From positions 372,001-436,000 of the forward strand of contig NZ_PHSN01000004.1 in assembly GCF_002871005.1 (NCBI RefSeq): a DNA stretch of 64,000 nucleotides. The letters are read 5' to 3'. This stretch comes from Acidimangrovimonas sediminis. GTDB lineage: Bacteria; Pseudomonadota; Alphaproteobacteria; Rhodobacterales; Rhodobacteraceae. Numbering within the stretch: the first letter of the stretch is position 1; each line of letters starts with the position of its first letter. Of the stretch, positions 31,998 through 43,222 are shown piece after piece. A program made the translations under genes and the position numbers. The notes beneath the pieces were generated by a model. That model did no database searches, was not told the DNA's origin, and saw only the letters and a program-made list of their open reading frames with translations.

Positions 31998-32830
31998 CCG
32001 ATCCCATGATCCGGATCGCTGAGGCGCTGGAGCGCCTCAGCCCGCCGCCGGGGGGCACGCCGGACCTGTCGGGCGCCGACGCCTTCGTCTGGCATGTCTC
32101 GCCCGACCGCCTCGTCCCGGTGCCGCAGGTCAGCCGGGTCGAGATCGGCCTGCTGATCGGAATCAACCGCGCCCGCGACATCCTTCTGGAGAACACGCGC
32201 CAGTTCGCTCGCGGCCACGCGGCGAACAACGCGCTTCTCTGGGGCGCCCGCGGCATGGGCAAGTCGAGCCTGACCAAGGCCGTGCACGCCCAGGTGATCT
32301 CCGAGGGGCTGCCCCTCAAGATCGTCGAGATCCAGCGCGAGGACCTGCCCTCGGTCACCCGCCTCCTCGCCCTGCTGCGCGACAGCGCCGAGCGGTTCCT
32401 CTTGTTCTGCGACGACCTGTCGTTCAGCCACGACGACCAGCATTACAAGTCCCTCAAGGCGGTGCTCGACGGCGGCATCGAGGGCCGGCCCGAGAACGTG
32501 CTGTTCTACGCCACCTCGAACCGCCGCCACCTGATGCCCCGCGACATGATCGAGAACGAGCGCTCCACCGCGATCTCTCCCTCCGAGGCGACCGAGGAAA
32601 AGGTCTCGCTGTCGGACCGCTTCGGCCTCTGGCTGGGCTTCCACCCCTGCAGTCAGGATGAATACCTCGACATGATCCGCGGCTATTGCGACAGCTACGG
32701 GGTGGAAATCGACGCGGACACCCTGCGCGCCGAGGCGATCGAATGGCAGGCCACCCGCGGCGCGCGCTCCGGCCGGGTCGCGTGGCAATATTTTACCGAC
32801 CTCGCCGGACGGCGCGGCGTGGCGATCTGA
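31994..32830 (+). CDS. DUF815-family AAA+ ATPase
   Basis: 278 residues. Walker A is [14 protein letters not shown], Walker B is [10 protein letters not shown], and sensor 1 is [18 protein letters not shown]815 proteins are widespread and uncharacterised. Its start overlaps tatC by four bases, so it is the fourth gene of the tat operon. A role in export is suggested only by this position. A full intergenic repeat follows. Confidence 0.87.
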   Translation: MTDPMIRIAEALERLSPPPGGTPDLSGADAFVWHVSPDRLVPVPQVSRVEIGLLIGINRARDILLENTRQFARGHAANNALLWGARGMGKSSLTKAVHAQVISEGLPLKIVEIQREDLPSVTRLLALLRDSAERFLLFCDDLSFSHDDQHYKSLKAVLDGGIEGRPENVLFYATSNRRHLMPRDMIENERSTAISPSEATEEKVSLSDRFGLWLGFHPCSQDEYLDMIRGYCDSYGVEIDADTLRAEAIEWQATRGARSGRVAWQYFTDLAGRRGVAI

Positions 32831-32838
32831 CGGCGGGC

Positions 32839-35192
<2,354 letters not shown>

Positions 35193-35243
35193 CGGGGCGT
35201 TCCGCGCTATATCCCCCTCACCACGCGTGGAGACGTGGGGATG

Positions 35244-35342
35244 CCTCCGGCGGGGATACTTGAAAGCAGAAAGAGAGAAGGGTCTTTCCTCCCCTTTCTG
35301 CTCGGAAATATCCCGGGGGGTCCAAGGGGGGCAGCGCCCCCC
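35244..35342. repeat. Large intergenic inverted repeat, full copy D, within proBA
   Basis: Occupies most of the 177-base gap between proB and proA. Inner arms: GGGGATACTT...GCAGAAAGAGAG facing CCTTTCTGC...GAAATATCCC; right hairpin GGGGGG-CAGCG-CCCC at 35326-35342; the left outer hairpin is eroded. It may reduce read-through from proB to proA. Confidence 0.82.
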
Positions 35343-35369
35343 TTTCGCTGCAACAGAAGGAAGCGCAAG

Positions 35370-36635
35370 ATGAAGGACTTGGACGACGTGGCGGGCCTGA
35401 TGGCCGGGATCGGGGCGCGGGCGAAGGCCGCGGCAGCCGAGCTCGCCTTCGCGCCAGCCCCGGCCAAGCGGCTTGCGCTGGAGGCCGCCGCCGACGCGAT
35501 CGAGGCGCGGCGGGACGAGATCGTCGCGGCCAATGCGCAGGACATGGATTTCGGGCGCGAGAAGGGGCTGAGCACCGCAATGCTCGACCGGCTCATGCTG
35601 GACGACTCCAGGATTGCGGGGATCGCTGCCGGGTTGCGCGCGGTGGCCGCGCAGGAGGATCCGGTGGGTGCCGTGATGGCGGAGTGGGACAGGCCCTCGG
35701 GCCTGCACATCCGGCGCGTGCGCACACCGCTGGGCGTCGTCGGGGTCATCTTCGAGAGCCGGCCGAACGTCACCGCCGATGCCGGCGCGCTGTGCCTCAA
35801 GGCCGGCAACGCGGCGATCCTGCGCGGCGGGTCGGAGAGCTTTCACTCCTCGCGGGCGATCCATGCCTGTCTCGTCGCGGGGCTGGAGGCCGCGGGCCTG
35901 CCTGCTGACGCGATCCAGCTGGTGCCCACGCGCGACCGGGCCGCGGTGGCCGAGATGCTGCGGATGACCGAGTACATCGATGTCATCGTGCCGCGGGGTG
36001 GCAAGGGTCTGGTCGGTCTCGTCCAGCGCGAGGCGCGGGTGCCGGTCTTTGCCCATCTCGAGGGGATCGTGCACATCTACGTCGACGCCGCCGCCGATCC
36101 GCGCAAGGCCTTCGAGGTGGTGTTGAACGCCAAGACCCGGCGCACTGGGATCTGCGGCGCAGCCGAGTGCCTGCTGATCGACCGACCGCTGGCCGGGGGG
36201 CTAGGGGCAGACCTCGTCGCCATGCTGGTCGAGGCCGGGGTGCGCGTTCATGCCGATGCCGAGCTGGGCGCCCTGCCCGGCACGGTGCCTGCGACGGAAG
36301 ACGACTGGGGCCGCGAATACCTCGACATGGACATCGCGGTGAAGCTGGTCGACGGCGTGGACGGTGCGATCGCGCATATCCGGACGTTCGGGTCGAACCA
36401 CACCGACGCGATCCTGACCGAGGATGACGCGGTGGCCGAGCGATTCTTTGCCCGGCTCGATTCGGCGATCCTGATGCGCAACGCCTCGACCCAGTTTGCC
36501 GATGGCGGCGAATTCGGCATGGGCGCCGAGATCGGCATCGCCACCGGCAAGATGCACGCCCGGGGCCCGGTGGGCGCCGAGCAGCTGACCAGCTTCAAGT
36601 ACATCGTGACCGGTGACGGCACGATCCGGCACTGA
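35370..36635 (+). CDS. proA: Glutamate-5-semialdehyde dehydrogenase (gamma-glutamyl phosphate reductase)
   Basis: Second enzyme of proline synthesis, 421 residues. Motifs: [23 protein letters not shown] (cofactor region), VPRGGKGL, and the catalytic cysteine segment [13 protein letters not shown]. It ends with [22 protein letters not shown] at 35370 has AAGGA eight bases upstream; a longer in-frame extension runs back into the repeat and is not credible. A GC-rich hairpin follows the stop. Confidence 0.96.
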   Translation: MKDLDDVAGLMAGIGARAKAAAAELAFAPAPAKRLALEAAADAIEARRDEIVAANAQDMDFGREKGLSTAMLDRLMLDDSRIAGIAAGLRAVAAQEDPVGAVMAEWDRPSGLHIRRVRTPLGVVGVIFESRPNVTADAGALCLKAGNAAILRGGSESFHSSRAIHACLVAGLEAAGLPADAIQLVPTRDRAAVAEMLRMTEYIDVIVPRGGKGLVGLVQREARVPVFAHLEGIVHIYVDAAADPRKAFEVVLNAKTRRTGICGAAECLLIDRPLAGGLGADLVAMLVEAGVRVHADAELGALPGTVPATEDDWGREYLDMDIAVKLVDGVDGAIAHIRTFGSNHTDAILTEDDAVAERFFARLDSAILMRNASTQFADGGEFGMGAEIGIATGKMHARGPVGAEQLTSFKYIVTGDGTIRH

Positions 36636-36643
36636 CCAGCACT

Positions 36644-36668
36644 CCCGCCGCGTGATCCGCGCGGCGGG
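36644..36668. terminator. Hairpin between convergent proA and chpT
   Basis: CCCGCCGCG (36644-36652) pairs with CGCGGCGGG (36660-36668) across a seven-base loop, between two convergent genes. There is no T run. Confidence 0.55.
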
Positions 36669-36678
36669 CCTCCGCCCC

Positions 36679-37383
36679 TCACCAGGTCACGACGATTTCC
36701 TGATCGGTCAGAACGGCCCGCAGCTGGCGTCCCTGCCGCGCGGCCTCTGCCGGAGCGAGGAGGAATTGCGCCTGCGCGGCCGTCACGCCGACCGCCGCCG
36801 CCCCATCCGCCCCGCCAAGCAGCGCCCAGAGCGAGGGCTCGGCCCGCAGTCGGTCATGGCGGGCACGAGCGTGCCAGGCGCTTCCATCGTGCGAGACCTC
36901 GATCCTTCCGCCGAAGGCCAGCGCGCTTTCGAAGCAGAGGACAAGCAGGAAGGCGAGCTTCACCTCGTCGCGCGCGACATCGCCTGCGACGCGCCAATCC
37001 ACCGCGATCCGCCCGCCCCGTGTCAGGTCCGCCAGGATCTCCTCGACCTCCGGGCGGCCCATGCTGGCCCCCGGCGAGGCGTGCCCGAAGGCCACGCGGA
37101 AGAAGCGCACGCGCGCCGTGGCATTCGCCACGCTTTCCTCGATCAGCGCGATTTCGGGGCCGGTTTCGCCCCCACCTGCCATCGCCAGAAGCTCCACCCC
37201 GTTGCAGACAGCGCCGAGCGGGCTGATAAGGTCGTGACAGATGCGCGAGCCGACGAGGGCCGCAAGGTCGGTTGATGCAGGCCCGGGCGCGCCATGAGAG
37301 GGCGCGGCGAGATCAGTCGCGTCGGGATCGGTGTCGTCTGGCTGAGGGCCGGCCGGGCCCTCCGTCGATCGGAACTTTGACAT
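36679..37383 (-). CDS. chpT: Histidine phosphotransferase ChpT
   Basis: 234 residues. It passes phosphate from CckA to CtrA (and CpdR) in alphaproteobacteria. The DHp helix has LAALVGSRICHDLISPLGAVCNG in sections, with phosphorylatable His50. The C-terminal half is a degenerate HATPase-like domain without ATP-binding boxes, as in ChpT. ATG 37383 is preferred; an in-frame GTG at 37398 lacks a ribosome-binding site. It diverges from the DUF3553 gene, 28 bases apart. Confidence 0.92.
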   Translation of the reverse strand: MSKFRSTEGPAGPQPDDTDPDATDLAAPSHGAPGPASTDLAALVGSRICHDLISPLGAVCNGVELLAMAGGGETGPEIALIEESVANATARVRFFRVAFGHASPGASMGRPEVEEILADLTRGGRIAVDWRVAGDVARDEVKLAFLLVLCFESALAFGGRIEVSHDGSAWHARARHDRLRAEPSLWALLGGADGAAAVGVTAAQAQFLLAPAEAARQGRQLRAVLTDQEIVVTW

Positions 37384-37411
37384 ACCGCCAACTTTCACAG
37401 GAAATAGGTAA

Positions 37412-37594
37412 ATGAGTGGTTTAAACGATCTTCTAGAACCGGGGATGCTGGTTCGTCACCCCGATCGCCCCGACTGGGGCCTCGGACAGGTGCAATCCCG
37501 CATTGGAGAGCGCATCACCGTGACTTTCGAACATGCCGGAAAGGTGGTGATTGATGGCCGACAGGTCCAGCTTGTGCCAGATTTCGAGGCCTGA
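37412..37594 (+). CDS. DUF3553 small protein
   Basis: 60 residues: LLEPGMLVRHPDRPDWGLGQVQSRIG in sections, VTFEHAGKVVIDG. This is the small SH3-like DUF3553 domain, also found at the end of some UvrD-type helicases, with unknown function. It diverges from chpT with only 28 bases between starts, so the promoters overlap. Confidence 0.87.
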   Translation: MSGLNDLLEPGMLVRHPDRPDWGLGQVQSRIGERITVTFEHAGKVVIDGRQVQLVPDFEA

Positions 37595-37848
37595 AGCAAC
37601 TTTCGGTTGATCCTGCGTCAGGCGTGCGCCCCTTCCTCTCCCGCACGCCGCCTCCCATGATCATTGGGCGCCCGATCACGCGGCGGGCCAGCGGGCGGGG
37701 CGCCGACCCGGCCCATCCCCGCCATCACCTGCGCGCTTTTGGTTGCAATGGAACCGCTCTGCGCCTACAACCCGGCGACACCACGCGCGGCCGGGCACCG
37801 GCCCCGCGGCTGCCCTTCCCTGCCCGGCCATGCCGGCCAAAGGCCCCG

Positions 37849-38802
37849 ATGCGACCCGACGCCGCTCTGCCCCCCATGATCTCTGATGACCCACATTTCG
37901 AGCTCCGCCTTGCCCGCGACGAAGAGGACGTCCTCTCCGCGCAACGGCTCCGCTACCGGGTCTTCGTCGAGGAACTGGGCGGGTCCGGCGCGATGGTGGA
38001 CCACGTCAACCGGCTTGAGCGCGACGCCTTCGACCCGGTCTTCGATCACCTGATCCTCGTCGACCGGCGGCGCGACCGCAAAAGCCTCGACCATGTCGTC
38101 GGCGTCTACAGGCTGTTGCGGTCGGACGTGGCCGAGCGTCACGGCAGCTACTATTCCGAAACCGAGTACGACCTCTCCGCGCTCAAGGCCAGCGGCCGAC
38201 GGATGCTGGAACTGGGCCGGTCCTGCGTCGACGCCGAACACCGCGGCGGCACGGCGATGTTCCACCTCTGGAACGGGCTGGCCGATTACGTCCTCGACCA
38301 CGAGATCGAGGTGATGTTCGGGGTGGCAAGCTTTCACGGCACCGACCTCGATGCCCTGAAACTGCCGCTGGCCTACCTGCACCACCATCACCTCGCCCCC
38401 GAGACGATCCGCGTGCGCGCCCAACCCGCGCACTTCCAGCGGATGGACCTGGTCACGGCCGAGCAGATCGACCGCAAGGCGGCGATGGTTGCGACGCCGG
38501 CGCTGATCAAAGCCTACCTGCGGCTGGGTGGCTTCGTCGGCGAAGGCGCCTTCGTCGACCACGATTTCAACACCACCGATGTCTGCCTGCTGATGGACAC
38601 CGAGAAGATGTCTCAGCGCCACAAGGGCTTCTACACCCGCAAGTTCGCCGCCGCCCGCGGGATCGCCGAAGGCGCCCCCGGCAGGCGGACGGCCCCGCAT
38701 GCGGTTGACGGTGCGGCTTCGGGTACAGATGCAGACTCCGGCACAGACAGGGGCACGGGCCGCAGCTACGCGCCCGCCCGGCTGGACGGGGACAAGGCGT
38801 GA
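37849..38802 (+). CDS. olsB: L-ornithine N-alpha-acyltransferase OlsB
   Basis: 317 residues, GNAT-like fold. It transfers a 3-hydroxyacyl group from ACP to ornithine to form lyso-ornithine lipid. Family features: LSAQRLRYRVFVEELGG, GVYRLLR, MLELGRSCVDAEHRGG and FGVASFHG. The last 50 residues are Gly/Thr/Ala-rich and probably disordered. ATG 37849 has AAAGG six bases upstream; ATG 37876 is also possible. The stop overlaps the olsA start (GTGA). Confidence 0.9.
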   Translation: MRPDAALPPMISDDPHFELRLARDEEDVLSAQRLRYRVFVEELGGSGAMVDHVNRLERDAFDPVFDHLILVDRRRDRKSLDHVVGVYRLLRSDVAERHGSYYSETEYDLSALKASGRRMLELGRSCVDAEHRGGTAMFHLWNGLADYVLDHEIEVMFGVASFHGTDLDALKLPLAYLHHHHLAPETIRVRAQPAHFQRMDLVTAEQIDRKAAMVATPALIKAYLRLGGFVGEGAFVDHDFNTTDVCLLMDTEKMSQRHKGFYTRKFAAARGIAEGAPGRRTAPHAVDGAASGTDADSGTDRGTGRSYAPARLDGDKA

Positions 38803-39623
38803 CCTGGACCGAAGGGGACGAACCCGCCCCCGCCCGGATCGGCGCCGCGGGCTGGCTTCGCGCCGGATTGCGCGGGCTCGCACTGGGGGTGGTGACCTAC
38901 GGCTGCCTCGCGCTCCTGCTGCTGATCCGGCTGGCCGAGCGCCCGCTCTGCGGGATGGACCGCCCGGTGACGCCGCATATCACACAGTTCGTCTGCCGCA
39001 CGGCCTTTCGCATTCTCGGCATCCGGCTGCGCGTCACCGGCAGGCCGATGGCCCTCAAGGGCGCCGTGATCGCGAACCACGGCTCATGGCTCGACATCTT
39101 CACGCTGAACGCGCCGCAACGGATCTACTTCGTCTCGAAATCCGAGGTTGCGGCCTGGCCGGGCATCGGCTGGCTCGCCCGCGCCACCGGCACCGTCTTC
39201 ATCAACCGCCGGGGCCGCGAGGCGAAGGCGCAGAAGGAGATGTTCGAGGCCCGCCTGCGCCATGGCCACAAGCTCCTGTTCTTCCCGGAAGGCACCTCGA
39301 CCGACAGCCGCCGCGTGCTGCCGTTCAAGTCGACGCTGTTCGAGGCCTTCTTTACCCACGGGCTGGAGCACGTGCTGCACCTTCAGCCAGTCACCGTGAT
39401 CTACCGCGCCCCCGAGGGCGAGGACCCGCGGTTCTACGGCTGGTGGGGCGACATGGATTTCGGCCCGCATCTCCTCAAGGTGCTGGCGTCCGCGCGGCAG
39501 GGATCGGTCGAGGTTGTGTTCCACCCGCCGGTGGCCGTCGATGCCTTCGAAGGCCGCAAGGCGCTTGCCCGGCATTGCGAACAGGTCGTGAGGGGGGCCC
39601 TGCCGGTCGAGGCGCGGCTCTGA
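38799..39623 (+). CDS. olsA: Lyso-ornithine lipid acyltransferase OlsA (PlsC-like)
   Basis: 274-residue membrane-associated acyltransferase that adds the second acyl chain. One or two N-terminal hydrophobic segments precede the acyltransferase motifs IANHGSWLD (HX4D), INRRGR and FFPEGTSTDSRR. It could also act as a 1-acylglycerol-phosphate acyltransferase; OlsA proteins can do both. The GTG start is fixed by the four-base overlap with olsB. Confidence 0.9.
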   Translation: MTWTEGDEPAPARIGAAGWLRAGLRGLALGVVTYGCLALLLLIRLAERPLCGMDRPVTPHITQFVCRTAFRILGIRLRVTGRPMALKGAVIANHGSWLDIFTLNAPQRIYFVSKSEVAAWPGIGWLARATGTVFINRRGREAKAQKEMFEARLRHGHKLLFFPEGTSTDSRRVLPFKSTLFEAFFTHGLEHVLHLQPVTVIYRAPEGEDPRFYGWWGDMDFGPHLLKVLASARQGSVEVVFHPPVAVDAFEGRKALARHCEQVVRGALPVEARL

Positions 39624-39659
39624 AACGGCGGCCGGACGCGGGCTGCACCGTCGGCTGGC

Positions 39660-39769
39660 GGGGGCGCTGCCCCCTGCACCCCCCGGATATTTTCGAGCAG
39701 AAAGTGGGAGAAGGCCCGTCTTCTTCTGAGTGGAAATATCCCACGGGGGTGCGGGGGTGTGAAACCCCC
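39660..39769. repeat. Large intergenic inverted repeat, full copy E
   Basis: Between convergent olsA and the ThiE-like gene. Outer hairpins: GGGGG-CGCTG-CCCCC (39660-39674) and GGGGG-TGTGAAA-CCCCC (39753-39769). Inner arms: CCGGATATTTT...GCAGAAAG facing TTCTTCTG...GAAATATCC. Same orientation as copy C. Confidence 0.87.
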
Positions 39770-39780
39770 GCGGCGCGCCG

Positions 39781-40401
39781 TCAGCCCAGGGGCGCCATCA
39801 GTTGGGCAAGGGCGGCGAGTGCGTCTTCCTCGCGCCAGATCTCTTCGCCCACGGCGAAGAAGTCGGTCACGGGGGCCAATTCGGCGATCTTCTCGGGGGT
39901 CAGACCGCCTTCGGCGACGACGGGCACCTCGATCACCTCGGACCACCAGGCGAAAAGCTCGTTCGGGGCCACCGTGCCGTCGCCGAGGGCCACCTCGCCC
40001 ACAGGGCCGAAGGACACGTAATCGGCCCCTGCCTCGCCCGCGTTCAGGCCATCGTGGCGCGAGGATCCGCAGAAGGCGCCGACGATGGCGTCGTCGCCGA
40101 GTTCCTTGCGGGCCTTTCGCAGGTTGCGCGCGCCGTCGGTGAGGTGCACGCCGTCGAGGCCGTGGCGTTGGGCCAGCAGCAGGTGCCGGTCGATCACCAG
40201 CGCCACGTCGCGGGCATGGGCCACTTCGCGCAGCGCATCGGCGGCGCGGCCCAGGATGTCCTCGTCCGACGTGGCGAGTGCCAGCCGGATGCAGGCGACC
40301 TCGGTCCCGTCGAGCACTTCGGCGAGGCGGTCGGGAAATACCTCCAGTTCGAAGGCGGGCGGGGTGACGAGGTAAAGCTGCGGGCGCTCGGTATCGGCCA
40401 T
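39781..40401 (-). CDS. Divergent ThiE-like protein
   Basis: 206-residue TIM barrel of the thiamine phosphate synthase family: YLVTPP near the start, ALVIDRHLLLAQRHGLDGVHL, AGADYVSFGPV and VVAEGGLTPEKI. The usual pyrophosphate/thiazole loop after GP (FPTxTK) reads VGEVALGDGTVAP, and the late glycine motif has Glu where Ile is common. It is therefore uncertain that it makes thiamine phosphate; no thiC, thiD or thiG is nearby, and I saw no TPP riboswitch. Confidence 0.75.
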   Translation of the reverse strand: MADTERPQLYLVTPPAFELEVFPDRLAEVLDGTEVACIRLALATSDEDILGRAADALREVAHARDVALVIDRHLLLAQRHGLDGVHLTDGARNLRKARKELGDDAIVGAFCGSSRHDGLNAGEAGADYVSFGPVGEVALGDGTVAPNELFAWWSEVIEVPVVAEGGLTPEKIAELAPVTDFFAVGEEIWREEDALAALAQLMAPLG

Positions 40402-40547
40402 CTGGAAACTCCTGCCGGGATTTGCGCCGGATTAGCGGGTTTCGCGGCGCTTGGCTACCGGGTGCGCACGATGCGGCCCCAGCGGGGCACCCGATATCGT
40501 CGCGCGCCGCCGTCGCCCCGTGTTCCCGACGCGGTGTGGTCCCAAAA

Positions 40548-40607
40548 CCGAACCCCCTGAATCCGAACCCCCTAAATCCGAAACCTCTAAATCCTAAACC
40601 CGTGACC
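40548..40607. repeat. Short tandem repeat, 15-base unit, 3-4 copies
   Basis: CCGAACCCCCTGAAT, then CCGAACCCCCTAAAT, then CCGAAACCTCTAAAT, then a decayed unit, running up to the stop of the Rho_N-like gene at 40607. In one forward frame it would read NPLNPKP repeats, but that frame has no good start. Confidence 0.8.
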
Positions 40608-40867
40608 TAGTGATCCCGAAGCGCGGAGATCAGCGCGTCCTTCGTCATGCGCGACCGTCCGTCGATCCCGATCTCCTGCGCGCGGGCGTAGAGATCCGCT
40701 TTGGTCCACTCCTCGTATGGCGGCTGCTTTCCCCCCTTCCGCGACGGGTGCATGTCGGGGTTTGCCTTCGCATTGGCGATCCGGGCGGCCTTTTCCTCGG
40801 AATAGCCCTTGTCGCGCAGGGTTTCGTAAAGGTCGTCATCCTTGATCGCGGGTCCGTGGTCGGCCAT
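40607..40867 (-). CDS. Small protein with Rho-N-like C-terminal domain
   Basis: 86 residues. The C-terminal half (YEEWTKADLYARAQEIG...MTKDALISALRDH) looks like the short SAP-like N-terminal domain of transcription terminator Rho. The N-terminal half (DLYETLRDKGYSEEKAARIANA) resembles a small conserved region of proteins annotated only as hypothetical. AAGGAG lies before ATG 40867. A possible nucleic-acid-binding role is inference. It diverges from prfC. Confidence 0.8.
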   Translation of the reverse strand: MADHGPAIKDDDLYETLRDKGYSEEKAARIANAKANPDMHPSRKGGKQPPYEEWTKADLYARAQEIGIDGRSRMTKDALISALRDH

Positions 40868-40982
40868 CGTCTTTCTCCTTCCGGGGGATGAAGGAAAAAC
40901 AATCCCGCCGGCCCCGCGGTTCCGCCCCGTTTCCCCACGCGCCCCATGGACAGGGGCCACGCCGGGCCTTATGAGGCGGCCC

Positions 40983-42596
40983 ATGCCTGACACCAACCGC
41001 CCCACCCTGCCCCCCGAGATCGGCCGCCGCCGGACCTTTGCGATCATCTCGCACCCGGATGCCGGCAAGACCACGCTGACCGAAAAGTTCCTGCTCTACG
41101 GTGGCGCGATCCAGATGGCGGGCCAGGTCCGCGCCAAGGGCGAGGCGCGGCGGACCCGGTCGGATTACATGAAGATGGAGCAGGACCGGGGGATCTCGGT
41201 CTCGGCCTCGGCCATGTCGTTCGATTACCACTCGGGCGACAAGGACTACCGCTTCAACCTCGTCGACACGCCCGGCCACTCGGATTTTTCCGAGGATACC
41301 TATCGCACGCTGACGGCGGTCGATGCCGCGATCATGGTGATCGACGGGGCCAAGGGGGTGGAAAGCCAGACGCGGAAGCTGTTCGAGGTCTGCCGCCTGC
41401 GCGACCTGCCGATCCTGACCTTCTGCAACAAGATGGACCGCGAGAGCCGGGACACCTTCGAGATCATCGACGAGATCCAGGAGAACCTGGCGATCGACGT
41501 CTCGCCCGCCTCTTGGCCGATCGGCGTGGGGCGCGAGTTCCTGGGTTGCTACGACATGCTGCGCAACCGGCTGGAGCTGATGGACCGCGCCGACCGCAAC
41601 AAGGTGGCCGAGTCGATCAAGATCGAGGGGCTGGACGACCCCAAGCTGGCCGAGCACGTGCCCGCCGACCTGCTGGCGCGCTTGCGCGAAGAGGTCGAGA
41701 TGGCGCGCGAGCTGCTGCCGCCGTTCGATCCGCAAAGCTTTCTCGAGGGGCACCTGACGCCGATCTGGTTCGGCTCGGCGATCAACTCCTTCGGTGTGCG
41801 CGAGCTGATGGACGGGATGGGGACCTATGGCCCCCCGCCCCAGATCCAGAACGCCGACGGCCGCCAGATCGCGCCGGAAGAGAGCAAGGTCACCGGCTTC
41901 GTCTTCAAGGTGCAGGCCAACATGGACCCCAAGCACCGCGACCGGGTGGCCTTTGTCCGCCTTGCCTCGGGGCATTTCGAGCGGGGCATGAAGTTGACGC
42001 ATGTGCGGACCAAGAAGCCGATGGCCGTCAGTAACCCCGTCCTCTTCCTCGCGGCCGACCGCGAGCTGGCGGAAGAGGCCTGGGCGGGTGACATCATCGG
42101 CATTCCGAACCACGGGCAGCTGCGCATCGGCGATGCGCTGACCGAGGGCGAGGCGCTGCGGTTCACCGGCATCCCGTCCTTCGCGCCCGAGCTTCTGCAG
42201 GGCATCCGCGCAACCGACCCGATGAAGGCCAAGCATCTGGAAAAGGCGCTGATGCAGTTTGCCGAGGAAGGCGCCGCGAAGGTGTTCAAGCCGATGATCG
42301 GCTCGGGCTTCATCGTGGGCGTCGTGGGCGCGCTGCAGTTCGAGGTGCTGGCGAGCCGGATCGAGCAGGAATATTCGCTGCCCGTGCGGTTCGAGCCGTC
42401 GCAATTCACCTCGGCCCGCTGGGTGTCGGGGCCGAAGGCGGAGCTTGAGAAATTCACCAACGTGAACAAGGGGCACATCGCCACCGATCACGATGGCGAC
42501 CCGGTGTACCTGACGCGCCTGCAATGGGACATCGACCGGATCGAGCGCGACTATCCCGAACTGAAGCTGAGCGCGACCAAGGAAATGATGGCCTAG
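40983..42596 (+). CDS. prfC: Peptide chain release factor 3
   Basis: GTPase of 537 residues that recycles RF1/RF2 from the ribosome. G1 is ISHPDAGKTTLTEK, followed by QDRGISVSASAMSF, DTPGHSDFSEDTYRT and CNKMDRESRD; the RF3-specific region includes FKVQANMDPKHRDRVAFVR. ATG 40983 has GAGG upstream. It is followed by a convergent OsmC gene with a hairpin between. Confidence 0.96.
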   Translation: MPDTNRPTLPPEIGRRRTFAIISHPDAGKTTLTEKFLLYGGAIQMAGQVRAKGEARRTRSDYMKMEQDRGISVSASAMSFDYHSGDKDYRFNLVDTPGHSDFSEDTYRTLTAVDAAIMVIDGAKGVESQTRKLFEVCRLRDLPILTFCNKMDRESRDTFEIIDEIQENLAIDVSPASWPIGVGREFLGCYDMLRNRLELMDRADRNKVAESIKIEGLDDPKLAEHVPADLLARLREEVEMARELLPPFDPQSFLEGHLTPIWFGSAINSFGVRELMDGMGTYGPPPQIQNADGRQIAPEESKVTGFVFKVQANMDPKHRDRVAFVRLASGHFERGMKLTHVRTKKPMAVSNPVLFLAADRELAEEAWAGDIIGIPNHGQLRIGDALTEGEALRFTGIPSFAPELLQGIRATDPMKAKHLEKALMQFAEEGAAKVFKPMIGSGFIVGVVGALQFEVLASRIEQEYSLPVRFEPSQFTSARWVSGPKAELEKFTNVNKGHIATDHDGDPVYLTRLQWDIDRIERDYPELKLSATKEMMA

Positions 42597-42637
42597 CCGC
42601 CGCCAAGAGCAGGAACAGCACCGCCGAAAGACACCAG

Positions 42638-42676
42638 GGCCCGGCCCGCGCTGTCCGCGCGGCCGGGCCTTTCTCT
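42638..42676. terminator. GC-rich hairpin after prfC
   Basis: A stem of about 12 bp with one bulge (GCCCGGCC-CGCGC against GCGCGGCCGGGC) around TGTC, followed by CTTTCTCTT on the + strand. It sits between convergent prfC and the OsmC gene and probably ends prfC. Confidence 0.68.
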
Positions 42677-42691
42677 TGCGAAGGTCGCCCC

Positions 42692-43117
42692 TCAGCCCAC
42701 CGTCACGTCGAGCGTCTTCTCGCAATTGAGAAGCTTGGATATCGGGCAGCCCTCCTTGGCCTGCTCGGCCAGCGACTGGATCTTGTCGCTGTCGCCCTTG
42801 GCCTCGATCCGCACGGTCAGCGCGGCCTTGACCACGGTGGGCGATCCGTCCGTCTCCGGATCGAGCGAGATCACCGACGAGGCCTCGATCTTGTCGGGCA
42901 CGATATCCGCATCGCCCATCAGCGCCGAGAGAAACATCGCGTAGCAAGCGGCATGAGCCGCGCCGATCAGCTCTTCGGGGTTGGTGCCGGGCTGGCCCTC
43001 GAACCGGGCGCCGAAGCCGTAGGGCACGGCATCCAGCGCGCCGCTCTTGGTCGAAATCGTGCCGCGGCCGTCCTTCAGACCACCGCCCCAGATCGCGGAA
43101 CCTGTTTTCTTGATCAT
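42692..43117 (-). CDS. OsmC-family peroxiredoxin-like protein
   Basis: 141 residues of the OsmC/Ohr fold, which reduces organic peroxides with two cysteines. The redox cysteines are in AAHAACYAMFLSA and KEGCPISKLLN. PGTNPEELIGAAHA and the N-terminus IWGGGLKDGRGT match the OsmC branch rather than Ohr. It is convergent with prfC and divergent from the YiiX-like gene. Confidence 0.92.
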   Translation of the reverse strand: MIKKTGSAIWGGGLKDGRGTISTKSGALDAVPYGFGARFEGQPGTNPEELIGAAHAACYAMFLSALMGDADIVPDKIEASSVISLDPETDGSPTVVKAALTVRIEAKGDSDKIQSLAEQAKEGCPISKLLNCEKTLDVTVG

Positions 43118-43222
43118 GGAATCCTCCTTTGGCGTCCTTGATCACAACAGGGGCCGGGCGGCCCGGGTTCCCTTTCCAATCCCCCAGCGGCGCCCCATCT
43201 CCATCAAAGGGGGAGGAGAGCC

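Noticed and set aside
40422-40610. A 62-codon + strand frame ending in NPLNPKP repeats
   Set aside because: The repeats come from the 15-base tandem DNA repeat; the frame lacks a ribosome-binding site and overlaps the ThiE-like gene promoter. Treated as a DNA repeat.
40836-43145. A 769-codon minus-strand frame across prfC and the OsmC gene
   Set aside because: Antisense to prfC and in a shifted frame over the OsmC gene, which has its own intact minus-strand frame.
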